This document shows, in pieces, positions 44,323 to 52,829 of a stretch of 64,000 nt of DNA. The position numbers and the translations under genes were made by a program. Origin of the DNA: Verrucomicrobiaceae bacterium. GTDB taxonomy: Bacteria; Verrucomicrobiota; Verrucomicrobiia; Verrucomicrobiales; Akkermansiaceae. Location: NCBI GenBank assembly GCA_027486655.1, contig JAIXOR010000073.1, positions 62,001 to 126,000 of the forward strand, read 5' to 3'. The notes below the pieces were generated by a model. It saw only the letters and a program-made list of their open reading frames with translations, did not search any database and was not told the DNA's origin. How positions within the stretch are numbered: the first letter of the stretch is position 1; every line of letters begins with the position of its first letter.

Positions 44323-44712
44323 TTAAAACCCGATGAGCGTGACCAATTCCGTATCGCTGAAATCCTCCAGGTGGTCGGCGGCGGCGATGAGGGTTTCGGT
44401 TTCGGCGACTTCCTGAATGAGCGCGGCGTGCGCGGAATCCGTGGAGGCGATGGAGGCGGGTGCTTGATCCACAGGAGAGAGCAGGCCGTGGGTGGTGAAG
44501 ACGAGCGCGGCGGTGGCTCCGGCGAGACCTGCGAGGGGCAGCGGACTGAAAAGCTTGCGCCACCAGGGCGACGGCTGGCCGAGCAGGCGCGCGGCGCGAA
44601 CGGTGTCATCCACAAAACGCGGGCCGGGCGATGCGGGAGGCGCCTGATCGAGGAGCTTCCAAACGGCGTCGTTTTTCCACGAGGAGTCGGTATCGTTCGG
44701 CTGGTGGTTCAT
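44323..44712 (-). CDS. Small single-pass membrane protein, anti-sigma-factor-like
   Basis: 129 residues from MNHQPNDTDSSWKNDAVWKLLDQAP. A short cytoplasmic N-terminus with VDDTVRAARLLGQ is followed by one membrane helix (LFSPLPLAGLAGATAALVFTT) and an acidic tail, HLEDFSDTELVTLIGF. The layout is that of a small anti-sigma or regulatory anchor protein common in Verrucomicrobiota. No sigma factor gene lies beside it, so the function is open. It is between queE and gph on the same strand. Confidence 0.6.
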   Translation of the reverse strand: MNHQPNDTDSSWKNDAVWKLLDQAPPASPGPRFVDDTVRAARLLGQPSPWWRKLFSPLPLAGLAGATAALVFTTHGLLSPVDQAPASIASTDSAHAALIQEVAETETLIAAADHLEDFSDTELVTLIGF

Positions 44713-44770
44713 GGCTTGCGTCGAGTTTACGGCATAGCAAACCCCGTGCCGACTGGAAAGTTGCGGGATT

Positions 44771-45523
44771 TCACACGCCGCGGCGGTCGCCCCAGAGGCG
44801 GACGTGGAGTCGGTCGCAGAAACGGAAGCCGAGGTCGCGGCAGATGTCGGCCAACCAACCGGCGCTCTGGTCGAGCTCGGCGGCGGTGCGGCCCTCCGGC
44901 ATGAGCAGGGTGCGGGCGACCGGGATCCTGAAACGGGTGACGAGGGTCTGGATTTCCAAAAGGTCCGCCGGAGAGGCCACCACGAACTTGAACCACGCCT
45001 GCGGGTGGGAGGCGAAAAACTCGAGGGGAGCGGGCAGGATCCGCAGGGTTTCCGGCATGCCGGAGTTGGCCAGTTTGGGGGACACGTTGAATTGGTGGAT
45101 CTCCCCGGCGAAGGCGGGCGAGGGGAGGCGGGTGCCGTTGGTCTCCACTTCAAACTTGCAGTCCGGCATCGCGGCGCGGATTTCGCGCACCACATCCAGC
45201 AGCTCCTCCTCCTGCAGCAGCGGTTCCCCGCCGGTGAGAACCACGCGGGGGCAGGCGAATTCGAGCACCCGCCGTGCGATCCCGGCAGGGGGGATCTCGA
45301 AGGTGACCTCCGCCTTCCGGTGTTTTGCGTAGCCGGGCAGAGGGTCTTTTTCGTGGGACCAGGGCGTGCCTTCGAAGTTCCAGGTGTGATCGGTATCGCA
45401 CCAGACGCAGTGCAGGTTGCAACGGGATGTGCGCACAAAAACGGCGGGCGATCCGGCACTGGGGCCTTCGCCTTGCAGGGTGTGGAAGATTTCCGGGCCG
45501 TCGCCGAGTCTCGCAAGCTTCAT
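44771..45523 (-). CDS. queE: 7-carboxy-7-deazaguanine synthase (radical SAM)
   Basis: 250 residues from MKLARLGDGPEIFHTLQGEG; an extra upstream Met at 45586 is unlikely since it would take in the leader. The radical SAM site CNLHCVWCD (Cys-x3-Cys-x2-Cys) and the substrate segment FHTLQGEGPSAG are diagnostic of QueE, as are PRVVLTGGEPLLQ and FEVETNGT. It makes the deazaguanine precursor of queuosine. No other que gene is seen in the window. It is divergent from the adenosyltransferase gene. Confidence 0.93.
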   Translation of the reverse strand: MKLARLGDGPEIFHTLQGEGPSAGSPAVFVRTSRCNLHCVWCDTDHTWNFEGTPWSHEKDPLPGYAKHRKAEVTFEIPPAGIARRVLEFACPRVVLTGGEPLLQEEELLDVVREIRAAMPDCKFEVETNGTRLPSPAFAGEIHQFNVSPKLANSGMPETLRILPAPLEFFASHPQAWFKFVVASPADLLEIQTLVTRFRIPVARTLLMPEGRTAAELDQSAGWLADICRDLGFRFCDRLHVRLWGDRRGV

Positions 45524-45630
45524 GGTCGCGGCCGATAAAACACGTGGACCGGCGGATGGCGAGACATTCGCCCGATGGATCCGCACATCGGCGGATGGAC
45601 ATCGGCGGACCGGCTCTTATGCTCCGCGCC

Positions 45631-46170
45631 ATGAGCATCATCACCGGCCGGGGCGACGACGGCGAAACGGACCTTTTGTTCGGCCACCGCATCTCCAAAA
45701 CCTCACTGCGCATCGAGGCTCTGGGCGCTGTGGACGAGTTGAATGCCGCGCTGGGCCTGGCACGCGCCTCCGGTGCCCGTGCCGAGTGGGTCGATCTGAT
45801 CGACCAGCTTCAGGAAAAACTGATCGGACTGATGGGCCAGCTCGCCACGCTTCCGGAAGACATGGAGCGCTATCGGTCCACCGGGTTTCCGCTGATCACG
45901 CGGGAGGATGTGGACTGGGTATTGGAGCAGGCGAGGGCCTACGAAGGGCGCGGCGTGCGCTTCACCGGTTGGGCACGTCCGGGGGCGGAGGGTTGCCTTG
46001 CACGCGCCCAGGTGGATTTCGCAAGGGCGGTTTCCCGCCGGGCGGAGCGGGCGATTCTCCAACTGCATGAGTCAGGTGGGCAAGTGCCGGAGGAGGTGCG
46101 TTTGTTCTTCAACAAACTGGCGGACCTGCTGTGGATCGTCGCTCGGGTGGAGGAACCGGAGGCGATCTAA
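45631..46170 (+). CDS. Cob(I)yrinic acid a,c-diamide adenosyltransferase, PduO type
   Basis: 179 residues from MSIITGRGDDGETDLLFG; an ATG 12 nt upstream is possible. The ATP-binding TGRGDDGET, the following R-I-x-x-x-GAVDELNA, and the C-terminal RAQVDFARAVSRRAERAI with the Arg and Glu of the PduO-type signature are present. It transfers the adenosyl group of ATP to cob(I)alamin. The gene ends 4 nt inside the converging ThuA gene. It indicates the organism uses adenosylcobalamin; no other cobalamin gene is in view. Confidence 0.9.
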   Translation: MSIITGRGDDGETDLLFGHRISKTSLRIEALGAVDELNAALGLARASGARAEWVDLIDQLQEKLIGLMGQLATLPEDMERYRSTGFPLITREDVDWVLEQARAYEGRGVRFTGWARPGAEGCLARAQVDFARAVSRRAERAILQLHESGGQVPEEVRLFFNKLADLLWIVARVEEPEAI

Positions 46171-47060
46171 CGCTTTCCGAGAAAGGCGGCCGCGTTGGCG
46201 ATCACGCGGAGGTTTTCCGCCTGTTTGAAAACCGGATAGGTTTCGTGGCCGAGCCGGAAGTAAAAGACCTGACCCTGGCCCACCTTCCAGAGGCAGCCGC
46301 TGCGGAAACGTTCGCCGCTGGCCCAGGATTCCTCGAACACCACCGCATCCGGCTCCGGGATGTGGAAGGGTTCCGCATACATTTCGGTTTGTGGGATGGT
46401 CCATCCGGTGGAAAGCCCTGCGGCGATCGGGTGATCCGGCAACATGGTGGCAACGCGGCTCGGTTTCCCATCCGCCCGCCACGCAGGGAACACGCAGGCG
46501 GGCAGGGAAAGCGTCCGCCGCGCGCCCTCGATGGTCACATGCGGGGTGGGGCGATCGGATTTCCCCGGCACCTTGCCCCAGGGCTCCTCGTTGATGAATC
46601 GCCACTCCACCGAGGGTCGATCGGCATCCGGAATCTGCGAAAGCGCGTCGGCCTTTGCCCGCTCCTGCATCAGCCGCACGAAGGGTCGCGACCAGTGGGC
46701 GGAGTGCACGGCGATGAGCGAGAGGGACCCGTCCATCACCCGTTTCACCACCCGCCGGGATGTGGCCTCCGTGACGTTTCTCGGGAGCTTGTGACTCCAC
46801 CACACGATCACATCCGTCTTGTCCAGCAGTTCGTCCGTGAGCCCTTCCTCGGGTTGATCGCGCCAGGCCTCGGTGACCGTGAACCCGGGCAGCCCGGCGA
46901 GGTGAGAGGCGATCACCTGCCCGAGATATCGTCCGTCGTAGGTTTCCCGCTGTTCGGCCTGGCGTTCGTCCCAGACGAGCACCCGGGTGGTTTTGACTTC
47001 CGCGGACAACCCGACGCAGGCGGCGAGTCCGAGGACGGAAGAGGCGAGGAGTATCTTCAT
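46167..47060 (-). CDS. Secreted ThuA-like (trehalose utilisation domain) protein
   Basis: About 297 residues from MKILLASSVLGLAACVGLSAE, a signal peptide; upstream codons in frame are unconserved. The ThuA domain has LVWDERQAEQ, VIASHLAGLPGFTV, TDVIVWWSHK, LIAVHSAHWSRPF and DHPIAAGLSTGW, with C-terminal LGHETYPVFKQAENLRVIANAAAFLGKR. This family is a class I glutamine-amidotransferase-like fold found with sugar-degradation genes in Verrucomicrobiota and Planctomycetota; the reaction is not established. It converges with the PduO-type gene (4-bp overlap), and the prepilin peptidase is divergent. Confidence 0.85.
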   Translation of the reverse strand: MKILLASSVLGLAACVGLSAEVKTTRVLVWDERQAEQRETYDGRYLGQVIASHLAGLPGFTVTEAWRDQPEEGLTDELLDKTDVIVWWSHKLPRNVTEATSRRVVKRVMDGSLSLIAVHSAHWSRPFVRLMQERAKADALSQIPDADRPSVEWRFINEEPWGKVPGKSDRPTPHVTIEGARRTLSLPACVFPAWRADGKPSRVATMLPDHPIAAGLSTGWTIPQTEMYAEPFHIPEPDAVVFEESWASGERFRSGCLWKVGQGQVFYFRLGHETYPVFKQAENLRVIANAAAFLGKR

Positions 47061-47185
47061 CGATGTGGACTCCACGGTCAACGAGGCGGGGTCGGCAAGA
47101 ACGGAATCGCGAGCCGCGCGGCTATTTCGGATGTCCGTAGCTTTATTCTTGGCAGGACCCCCGCGTCCGCTTGAATGGCGTCCTG

Positions 47186-48304
47186 ATGTATCCACCCCTC
47201 GACCATTGGATCTGGCTGATTCCGGCATTTCTCATCGGTGGTTGCATCGGATCCTTCCTCAACGTGGTGATCTACCGCGTGCCGCTCGGGATGTCCGTGA
47301 ACGAGCCCAAGCGTTCCTTCTGCCCGAAGTGCCGCAAACCGATCCCGATGTGGCTCAATTTCCCGATGATTTCGTGGCTGTGGCTTCGGGGGAAATGCCG
47401 CGAGTGCGCCGCGCCGATAGCGTTTCGTTACTTCGGCGTGGAGTTGCTCACCGCGCTGCTGTTCACCGCCACCTGGCATTTTTTCCCGCCCCAAGTGGTT
47501 TTGTTTCTCTGGGTGATGATGGCCTTGTTGGTCTCGATCACCTTCATCGATGCGGAACACCTCATCATCCCCACCGGCATGACCTGGGCCGGTTCCGTGC
47601 TCGGCATCATCGCGTGCATGGTCTGGCCGAAGCTGCCTGTCATGGGCGGCATGGCGGGCAACTGGCTCTCCGGACTCAAGGAGGGGGCCATCGGCTGGGG
47701 CGTCGGTTTCCTCGGGCTTTGGGGCATTGTCGAGCTTGGGAAGATGGCCTTCGGAAAAAAGCCGATGAAGTTTGAAAAGGCGGCGGCCTGGCACCTCAAG
47801 GAGCCGGAGAACGATCAGGATCCGATGTGCTTCGTGATCGATGGCGAATCGATCCCGTGGTGGGACATGTTCTCGCGCAAGACCGACCGTTTGATCATGG
47901 AGGCAGGGGACATCCGCGTCGACGGCGAGTCGGTGGGCGGCGGAAAACTGATCATCCGCGAGTTGGAAATCGAACTTCCGGATGGCGCTGTGAGGCGGTT
48001 GGAGGACATGAGGTCGCTGGACGGCACCGCCACCTCGGTGGTCGTGCCGCGCGAGGCGATGGGATTCGGCGATGTGCATCTGTTAGGCATGATCGGGGCC
48101 TTCTTTGGCTGGAGCGGCGTGTTCTTCTCGCTCTTCGGCGCCTCGATTTATGCGATCGTGTGGGCAGTGGTCGGCCGGATCGGTTTTGGCAGGCAATTGC
48201 CCTTCGGTCCTTTCCTTGCGCTTGGTTGCCTCACCTGGGCCTTCGGTGGCTGGCGGATCTGGGCATGGTATCTCGAATTTCTCGGACCCATCTGGGCGCA
48301 ATGA
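47186..48304 (+). CDS. Type IV prepilin peptidase (A24) with a large insert
   Basis: 372 residues. The N-terminal methylase-type half has GGCIGSFLNVVIYRVP and the zinc motif CPKC...CREC (46-74). Catalytic Asp residues are in TFIDAEHLIIP (Asp122) and MGFGDVHLLGMIG (Asp296). The spacing between them, 174 residues, is much more than in a typical PilD (about 60), because a hydrophilic insert at ~190-290 separates the helices. It would process and methylate prepilins and pseudopilins such as the one at 60884-61630. The ThuA gene is divergent, 125 nt away. Confidence 0.88.
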   Translation: MYPPLDHWIWLIPAFLIGGCIGSFLNVVIYRVPLGMSVNEPKRSFCPKCRKPIPMWLNFPMISWLWLRGKCRECAAPIAFRYFGVELLTALLFTATWHFFPPQVVLFLWVMMALLVSITFIDAEHLIIPTGMTWAGSVLGIIACMVWPKLPVMGGMAGNWLSGLKEGAIGWGVGFLGLWGIVELGKMAFGKKPMKFEKAAAWHLKEPENDQDPMCFVIDGESIPWWDMFSRKTDRLIMEAGDIRVDGESVGGGKLIIRELEIELPDGAVRRLEDMRSLDGTATSVVVPREAMGFGDVHLLGMIGAFFGWSGVFFSLFGASIYAIVWAVVGRIGFGRQLPFGPFLALGCLTWAFGGWRIWAWYLEFLGPIWAQ

Positions 48305-48313
48305 TTTCCTGCG

Positions 48314-48592
48314 ATGCCGTCTGAAGATCCAGGTTGGGACGATAGCAAGCAGCTGGCACGCGCCATTCTGCATGACCGCGCCGCACGGCGGAAATGGATC
48401 GCGCGGATGCTGATGGCTCCGGTGCTCATGCTCGTGGTCGGGCTCTGGGGCATCCCGGACTGGCTGGGGGAGAGTCTCCTCCGCTTCGGGCTTTGGTGGG
48501 GCGGCTGTGCCGTAGCCACCGCTGTCGTGATGTTGTTCGCGCTTTACGACGCGCTGGCGGCCATTCGCGAGGAGCGCGACAAATTCCGTTGA
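48314..48592 (+). CDS. Small two-helix membrane protein of unknown function
   Basis: 92 residues, 9 nt after the prepilin peptidase stop and therefore probably co-transcribed. It has a charged N-terminus (MPSEDPGWDDSKQLARAILHDRAARRKWIARML), then two membrane helices, MLVVGLWGIPDWLGESLLRFGLWW and GGCAVATAVVMLFALYDALAAI, and a basic end. I recognise no family. Confidence 0.6.
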   Translation: MPSEDPGWDDSKQLARAILHDRAARRKWIARMLMAPVLMLVVGLWGIPDWLGESLLRFGLWWGGCAVATAVVMLFALYDALAAIREERDKFR

Positions 48593-48715
48593 AATGTCCG
48601 CTTTCGGCGGCGGTTTAAGGAAATCCCTCAAAATCCGCAGCACGCGCCCCAGCGCTTGCAGAACCGGCCTTCGCGGGTGTTAGTCTCGGTGTTGCGCCAA
48701 CCCGCACGCGAACCC

Positions 48716-50065
48716 ATGACAGAAAAACCCCGCCTTTCGTTCTGGCAGATCTGGAACATGTCCTTCGGCTTTCTCGGCATCCAGTTCGGCATGGGCCTGC
48801 AGATGGCCAACATGTCGGCGATCTTCACGTTCCTCAATGCCAAGGAGGAGGAGTTGTCCTTGCTGTGGATCGCCGCGCCACTGACCGGGTTGATCGTGCA
48901 GCCGGTGATTGGGTATCTGAGCGACCGCACCTGGTGCGGACTCGGCCGCAGGCGTCCGTATTTCCTGGTGGGTGCGCTGCTTTCCTCTCTCGCGTTGGTG
49001 GCCATGCCGCATTCGTCCGTCCTGTGGATGGCGGTGGGATTGTTGTGGATTCTCGACGCCTCGTTGAATGTGGCGATGGAGCCCTTCCGCGCTTTTGTTG
49101 CGGACAAGCTGCCGGAAACCCAGCGTCCCACCGGATTCACGGTCCAGAGCCTGTTCATCGGTCTCGGGGCGACGGTTGCCTCCGCGCTTCCCTGGCTCCT
49201 TACCAATGTCTTCCACATCGCCCCATCGGCACCGGGTGCGGGGGTGATGCCTTCGGCGACCATCCTCTCGTTCCACATCGGCGCCGCCGTGCTTTTCGTG
49301 GCGGTGTTGTATACCATTCTAACCACTCCGGAAAATCCACCGGACGACATCGAGGCCTTCAAGCGGATGAAACGCGAATCCTCCGGGCTCTCCGGCTTCA
49401 TCCGCGAGCTGGCCCACGGGCTGGGCAACATGCCGCGGACGATGAAGCAGCTGGCCGTCGTCCAGTTCTTCACCTGGATGGGGCTTTTCAGCATGTGGGT
49501 TTATTTCACCCCCACCATCGCCCGCAACGTGTTCGGCGGGAATCCGGCGAACGAGGCCGCATGGAAAGGGGTGATGGAGAAGGCCGGCGAGTGGACGGGC
49601 GTCTGCTTCGCTTCCTACAACGTCGTTTGTTTTGCCTTCTCATTCCTCCTGATCGGCCTGGCCTCGCGTTTCTCGGCCAAGCACATCCACATCTTCTGCC
49701 TCGCCTGCGGCGCGCTGGGTCTCGGGTCCGCCGCGTTCATCGGCTCCCAGCAGGCGCTTCTGCTCTCGATGCTCGGCGTGGGGATTGCCTGGGCCTCGGT
49801 GCTCTCGATGCCCTATGCAATGCTCTCCTCGGTGCTTCCCCCGGAGCGCATGGGCTTCTACATGGGCGTCTTCAACTTCTTCATCGTGATTCCCCAGGTG
49901 ATCGTGGCACTGGCCATGGGCAGCATCGTGGGCGGCGTCTTCGGCGGGGATTCCAGCAAGGCCGTCCTGCTCGGCGGGGTGTTTTTCCTGCTCGCATCGC
50001 TCTCCACCCGCTGGGTGGACTACAAGCGTGGCGCGGTCGGCCTCCCCACGGGTGGCGGGCACTGA
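48716..50065 (+). CDS. MFS sugar-transporter family protein
   Basis: 449 residues with about twelve membrane segments. It has the MFS loop signature VIGYLSDRTWCGLGRRRPYFLVGALLSS, and PFRAFVADKLPETQRPTGFTVQSLFIGLGA typical of the SLC45/GPH-like sucrose and maltose transporters. It is probably a proton- or sodium-coupled disaccharide symporter. It is followed by a secreted GH13 enzyme gene 19 nt later, which suggests uptake of its products. The start at 48716 fits the MTEKPRLSFWQIWNMSFGFLGIQF N-terminus. Confidence 0.85.
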   Translation: MTEKPRLSFWQIWNMSFGFLGIQFGMGLQMANMSAIFTFLNAKEEELSLLWIAAPLTGLIVQPVIGYLSDRTWCGLGRRRPYFLVGALLSSLALVAMPHSSVLWMAVGLLWILDASLNVAMEPFRAFVADKLPETQRPTGFTVQSLFIGLGATVASALPWLLTNVFHIAPSAPGAGVMPSATILSFHIGAAVLFVAVLYTILTTPENPPDDIEAFKRMKRESSGLSGFIRELAHGLGNMPRTMKQLAVVQFFTWMGLFSMWVYFTPTIARNVFGGNPANEAAWKGVMEKAGEWTGVCFASYNVVCFAFSFLLIGLASRFSAKHIHIFCLACGALGLGSAAFIGSQQALLLSMLGVGIAWASVLSMPYAMLSSVLPPERMGFYMGVFNFFIVIPQVIVALAMGSIVGGVFGGDSSKAVLLGGVFFLLASLSTRWVDYKRGAVGLPTGGGH

Positions 50066-50084
50066 AACTCGCAGTCGGACAACC

Positions 50085-51947
50085 ATGACTTGGCAAATCC
50101 TCCTCACCGGGTGTTTCATGGCGCTGATGACCGCGAGTCCACGCGCCGCCGAAACGACACGTCCCGTGATCTATCAGCTCATGGTGCGCACCTTCGGCAA
50201 CACCAACGAGTCCCGGAAGACAAACGGGACGCTCGCCGAGAATGGTTGTGGCAAGTTCTCCCACATCACCCCGGCGGCGCTGGCATCGCTGAAGCAGATG
50301 GGTTTCACCCACCTCTGGCTCACGGGGGTGCTGGAGCAGGCAAGCGGCACCGCCCATCCCGGTCGCCCGGCCGATGATCCGGATATCCTCAAGGGCATTG
50401 CCGGCAGCCCCTATGCCATCAAGGACTACTTCGACGTCTGTCCGGACTACGCGGAGGATCCCTCGAAGCGCCTGGAGGAATTCAAGGCCCTTCTGGAGCG
50501 GTGCCGCTCGCAGGGTTTCAAGGTGATCATCGATTTCGTGCCCAACCACGTCGCGCGGTCATACCAATCGGATGTGCGACCGGATCTGTCATTTGGAGAA
50601 GGTGACCGGCGGAGTGAGTTCTTCCACCGCGACAACCACTTCTATTATCTCCAGCCGGATCATCCGGGTGGCGGTCCGCCCTTGAAGCTCCCCACCGCGG
50701 GGAAACCCGGTTGTGACGGTTTGTTTGCGCCGGAGACCAACTTCGGGCGGGTCACGGGAAACAACGTCGTCTCCTGGGCTCCTTCCGTGAACGATTGGTA
50801 TGAGACGGTGAAACTCAACTACGGCCACGATTTCACCAAGGGACGGGACACTTCGCATCTTCCCAAGGCCGATGCCTCGCCGGCCGATGTGCCGCGCACC
50901 TGGCGGACGATGGACGAGATCCTCGGTTACTGGCAGGAGCTCGGGGTGGACGGCTTCCGCTGCGACATGGCCCACATGGTGCCCATGGAGTTCTGGCGCT
51001 GGGTGGTGAAGCGTTGCCGTGCCCGCCATCCGGACGTGTTCTTTTCCGCAGAGGCTTACGACAACGATCCGGCGAAGCTGACCGACGAGCACGTGCTCGA
51101 TGAACTGCTCCACGCCGGCTTCGATGCCGTTTATGACGATCCCAGCTACGATGTGCTGGAGGCCATCTACGATTCCGGAAAGTGGGCCAACGATCTGGAT
51201 CCGCTCACCTTCACCGGCTTCCGTTTCCATCGCTCGCTGCGCTATGCGGAGAATCACGACGAGGTCCGCCTTGCCAGCCCGAAGGAATGGGGTGGTCATG
51301 GCATGAAGGTCGGGCGACCGGCCACCGCAGTGCTTTTTGCGTTGGGGCGCGGGCCGGTGATGCTTTATCACGGACAGGAAGTGGGTGAACCGGCCGCGGG
51401 CGTGGAAGGCTTCGGCGGGGACGATGCCCGCACCTCGATTTTCGATTACTGGTCGATGCCCGAGTTCACGAAGTGGGTGAATGGCGGCAAGTTCGACGGC
51501 GCACGCCTGAGCGACGAGCAAAAGTCCCTGCGTGCCTGGTATGGAAAACTCATCCGGGCCACCCAGAGCCGGGCCTTCACGCATGGCGAGTTCTACGGGC
51601 TCAACCACGCCAACAAAGAGAATCCCGCCTTCGGCCGTGTGGGCGGTGAGACGGTCTCCGGCCACTGGCTATACGCCTTCCTGCGCCGCGATCCGAAGAC
51701 CGCGCAGGCCTTTCTCGTGGTCGCGAATTTTCATCCTGGTGAAACCCTTCGAGGCGTCCGGGTGTGCATTCCCCAGGACGCACAGATGTTCCTCGAACAC
51801 CGTGGCGATGAAAACTGGACCTTCAGCGACCGACTGAACACCGACTGGAGCGGCACGGCGCTTCGCAACACGCTGGAGCGGGAAGGCGTGGCCTTGCCCG
51901 ACATGCCGCCGTGTTCGGCCCTGCTTCTGGAAATCGACGGACGCTGA
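50085..51947 (+). CDS. Secreted GH13 alpha-amylase family glycosidase
   Basis: 620 residues with a signal peptide (ILLTGCFMALMTASPRAAE). The GH13 motifs are in order: conserved region I IIDFVPNHVA (150-158), region II GFRCDMAH with nucleophile Asp294, region III FFSAEAYD with acid Glu323, and region IV YAENHDE with His391-Asp392. The pre-barrel part RTFGNTNESRKTNGT suggests an oligo-1,6-glucosidase/alpha-glucanotransferase-like subgroup. It would hydrolyse or transfer alpha-glucans outside the cytoplasm, supplying the adjacent sugar transporter. A C-terminal beta domain follows. Confidence 0.9.
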   Translation: MTWQILLTGCFMALMTASPRAAETTRPVIYQLMVRTFGNTNESRKTNGTLAENGCGKFSHITPAALASLKQMGFTHLWLTGVLEQASGTAHPGRPADDPDILKGIAGSPYAIKDYFDVCPDYAEDPSKRLEEFKALLERCRSQGFKVIIDFVPNHVARSYQSDVRPDLSFGEGDRRSEFFHRDNHFYYLQPDHPGGGPPLKLPTAGKPGCDGLFAPETNFGRVTGNNVVSWAPSVNDWYETVKLNYGHDFTKGRDTSHLPKADASPADVPRTWRTMDEILGYWQELGVDGFRCDMAHMVPMEFWRWVVKRCRARHPDVFFSAEAYDNDPAKLTDEHVLDELLHAGFDAVYDDPSYDVLEAIYDSGKWANDLDPLTFTGFRFHRSLRYAENHDEVRLASPKEWGGHGMKVGRPATAVLFALGRGPVMLYHGQEVGEPAAGVEGFGGDDARTSIFDYWSMPEFTKWVNGGKFDGARLSDEQKSLRAWYGKLIRATQSRAFTHGEFYGLNHANKENPAFGRVGGETVSGHWLYAFLRRDPKTAQAFLVVANFHPGETLRGVRVCIPQDAQMFLEHRGDENWTFSDRLNTDWSGTALRNTLEREGVALPDMPPCSALLLEIDGR

Positions 51948-51973
51948 GGCGATCCGGGAAGTCGGATCGGCAC

Positions 51974-52771
51974 TCAGGCCCCTTTGGTGGCGGCGATGAG
52001 CGGAGCGGTGAAGTCGCGCACGGCGGCGGCGGGTGAGTCCTGATGGAGCTCGACCTGCTTGACGATGGCGGAACCGACGATGACCCCATCGGCCGCGGCG
52101 GCGACCATGGCGGCTTGCTCGGGCGTGCTGATGCCGAAGCCGACGCACACGGGGACATCCGTGTGTTGCTTGATGGAGGCGACCAGCGTGGCGATGTTGG
52201 CGGAGGGTGCGCCGTGGGCCCCGGTCACACCGGTGCGGGAGAGGGCGTAGATGAAGCCCTCGGAGGACCGCGCGAGCAGCTTCACGCGCTCCGGAGGCGT
52301 GGTTGGAGCGATGAGGCGGATGTGCTTGAGTCCGGCGCCGATGGCGAGGTCGCTGTTCAGGGCCGCTTCATCGGGGGGCAGGTCTAACAGAAGGATGCCA
52401 TCCGCTCCGGCGGCCGCGGCGTCGCGATGGAAGTTCTCGAATCCATAGGTGAAGACCGGATTGAGATAAGTGAAGAGGACGATGGGCGTCTCATGGCTTT
52501 CGCGGAAGCGGCGGATGAGCTCGAGCACGCGCGGCGTGGTCATGCCGGACTGCAACGCGCGGTCGGCCGCCATTTGGTTGACGATGCCGTCGGCCAGTGG
52601 ATCGGAAAACGGCAGGCCCAGTTCCAGGATGTCCGCTCCCAGGTCGGCGAGGGTTTTCATGATTTCGAGCGACTTCTCGAAGTCCGGATCCCCGGCGGCG
52701 ATGTAGGCGACGAAGGCTTTTTTGCCCTGGGTGCGGAGGGATTCAAAAGTGGCGGAAAGGCGGTCTGGCAT
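51974..52771 (-). CDS. trpA: Tryptophan synthase alpha chain
   Basis: 265 residues. The catalytic segment ILELGLPFSDPLADG has the conserved Glu (about 49) and Asp (about 60). The phosphate-binding VCVGFGISTPEQAAMVAAAADGVIVGSAIVK and GFIYALSRTGVTG are diagnostic. It cleaves indole-3-glycerol phosphate to indole and G3P. No trpB is adjacent in the window, so trp genes are scattered. It lies downstream of the acyl synthetase on the same strand. Confidence 0.95.
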   Translation of the reverse strand: MPDRLSATFESLRTQGKKAFVAYIAAGDPDFEKSLEIMKTLADLGADILELGLPFSDPLADGIVNQMAADRALQSGMTTPRVLELIRRFRESHETPIVLFTYLNPVFTYGFENFHRDAAAAGADGILLLDLPPDEAALNSDLAIGAGLKHIRLIAPTTPPERVKLLARSSEGFIYALSRTGVTGAHGAPSANIATLVASIKQHTDVPVCVGFGISTPEQAAMVAAAADGVIVGSAIVKQVELHQDSPAAAVRDFTAPLIAATKGA

Positions 52772-52829
52772 GGAGCGGGTGGTTCGGGAGATGACGGGGT
52801 GGGTGGCTGGCGCGGCAGACTGTGGCGCG

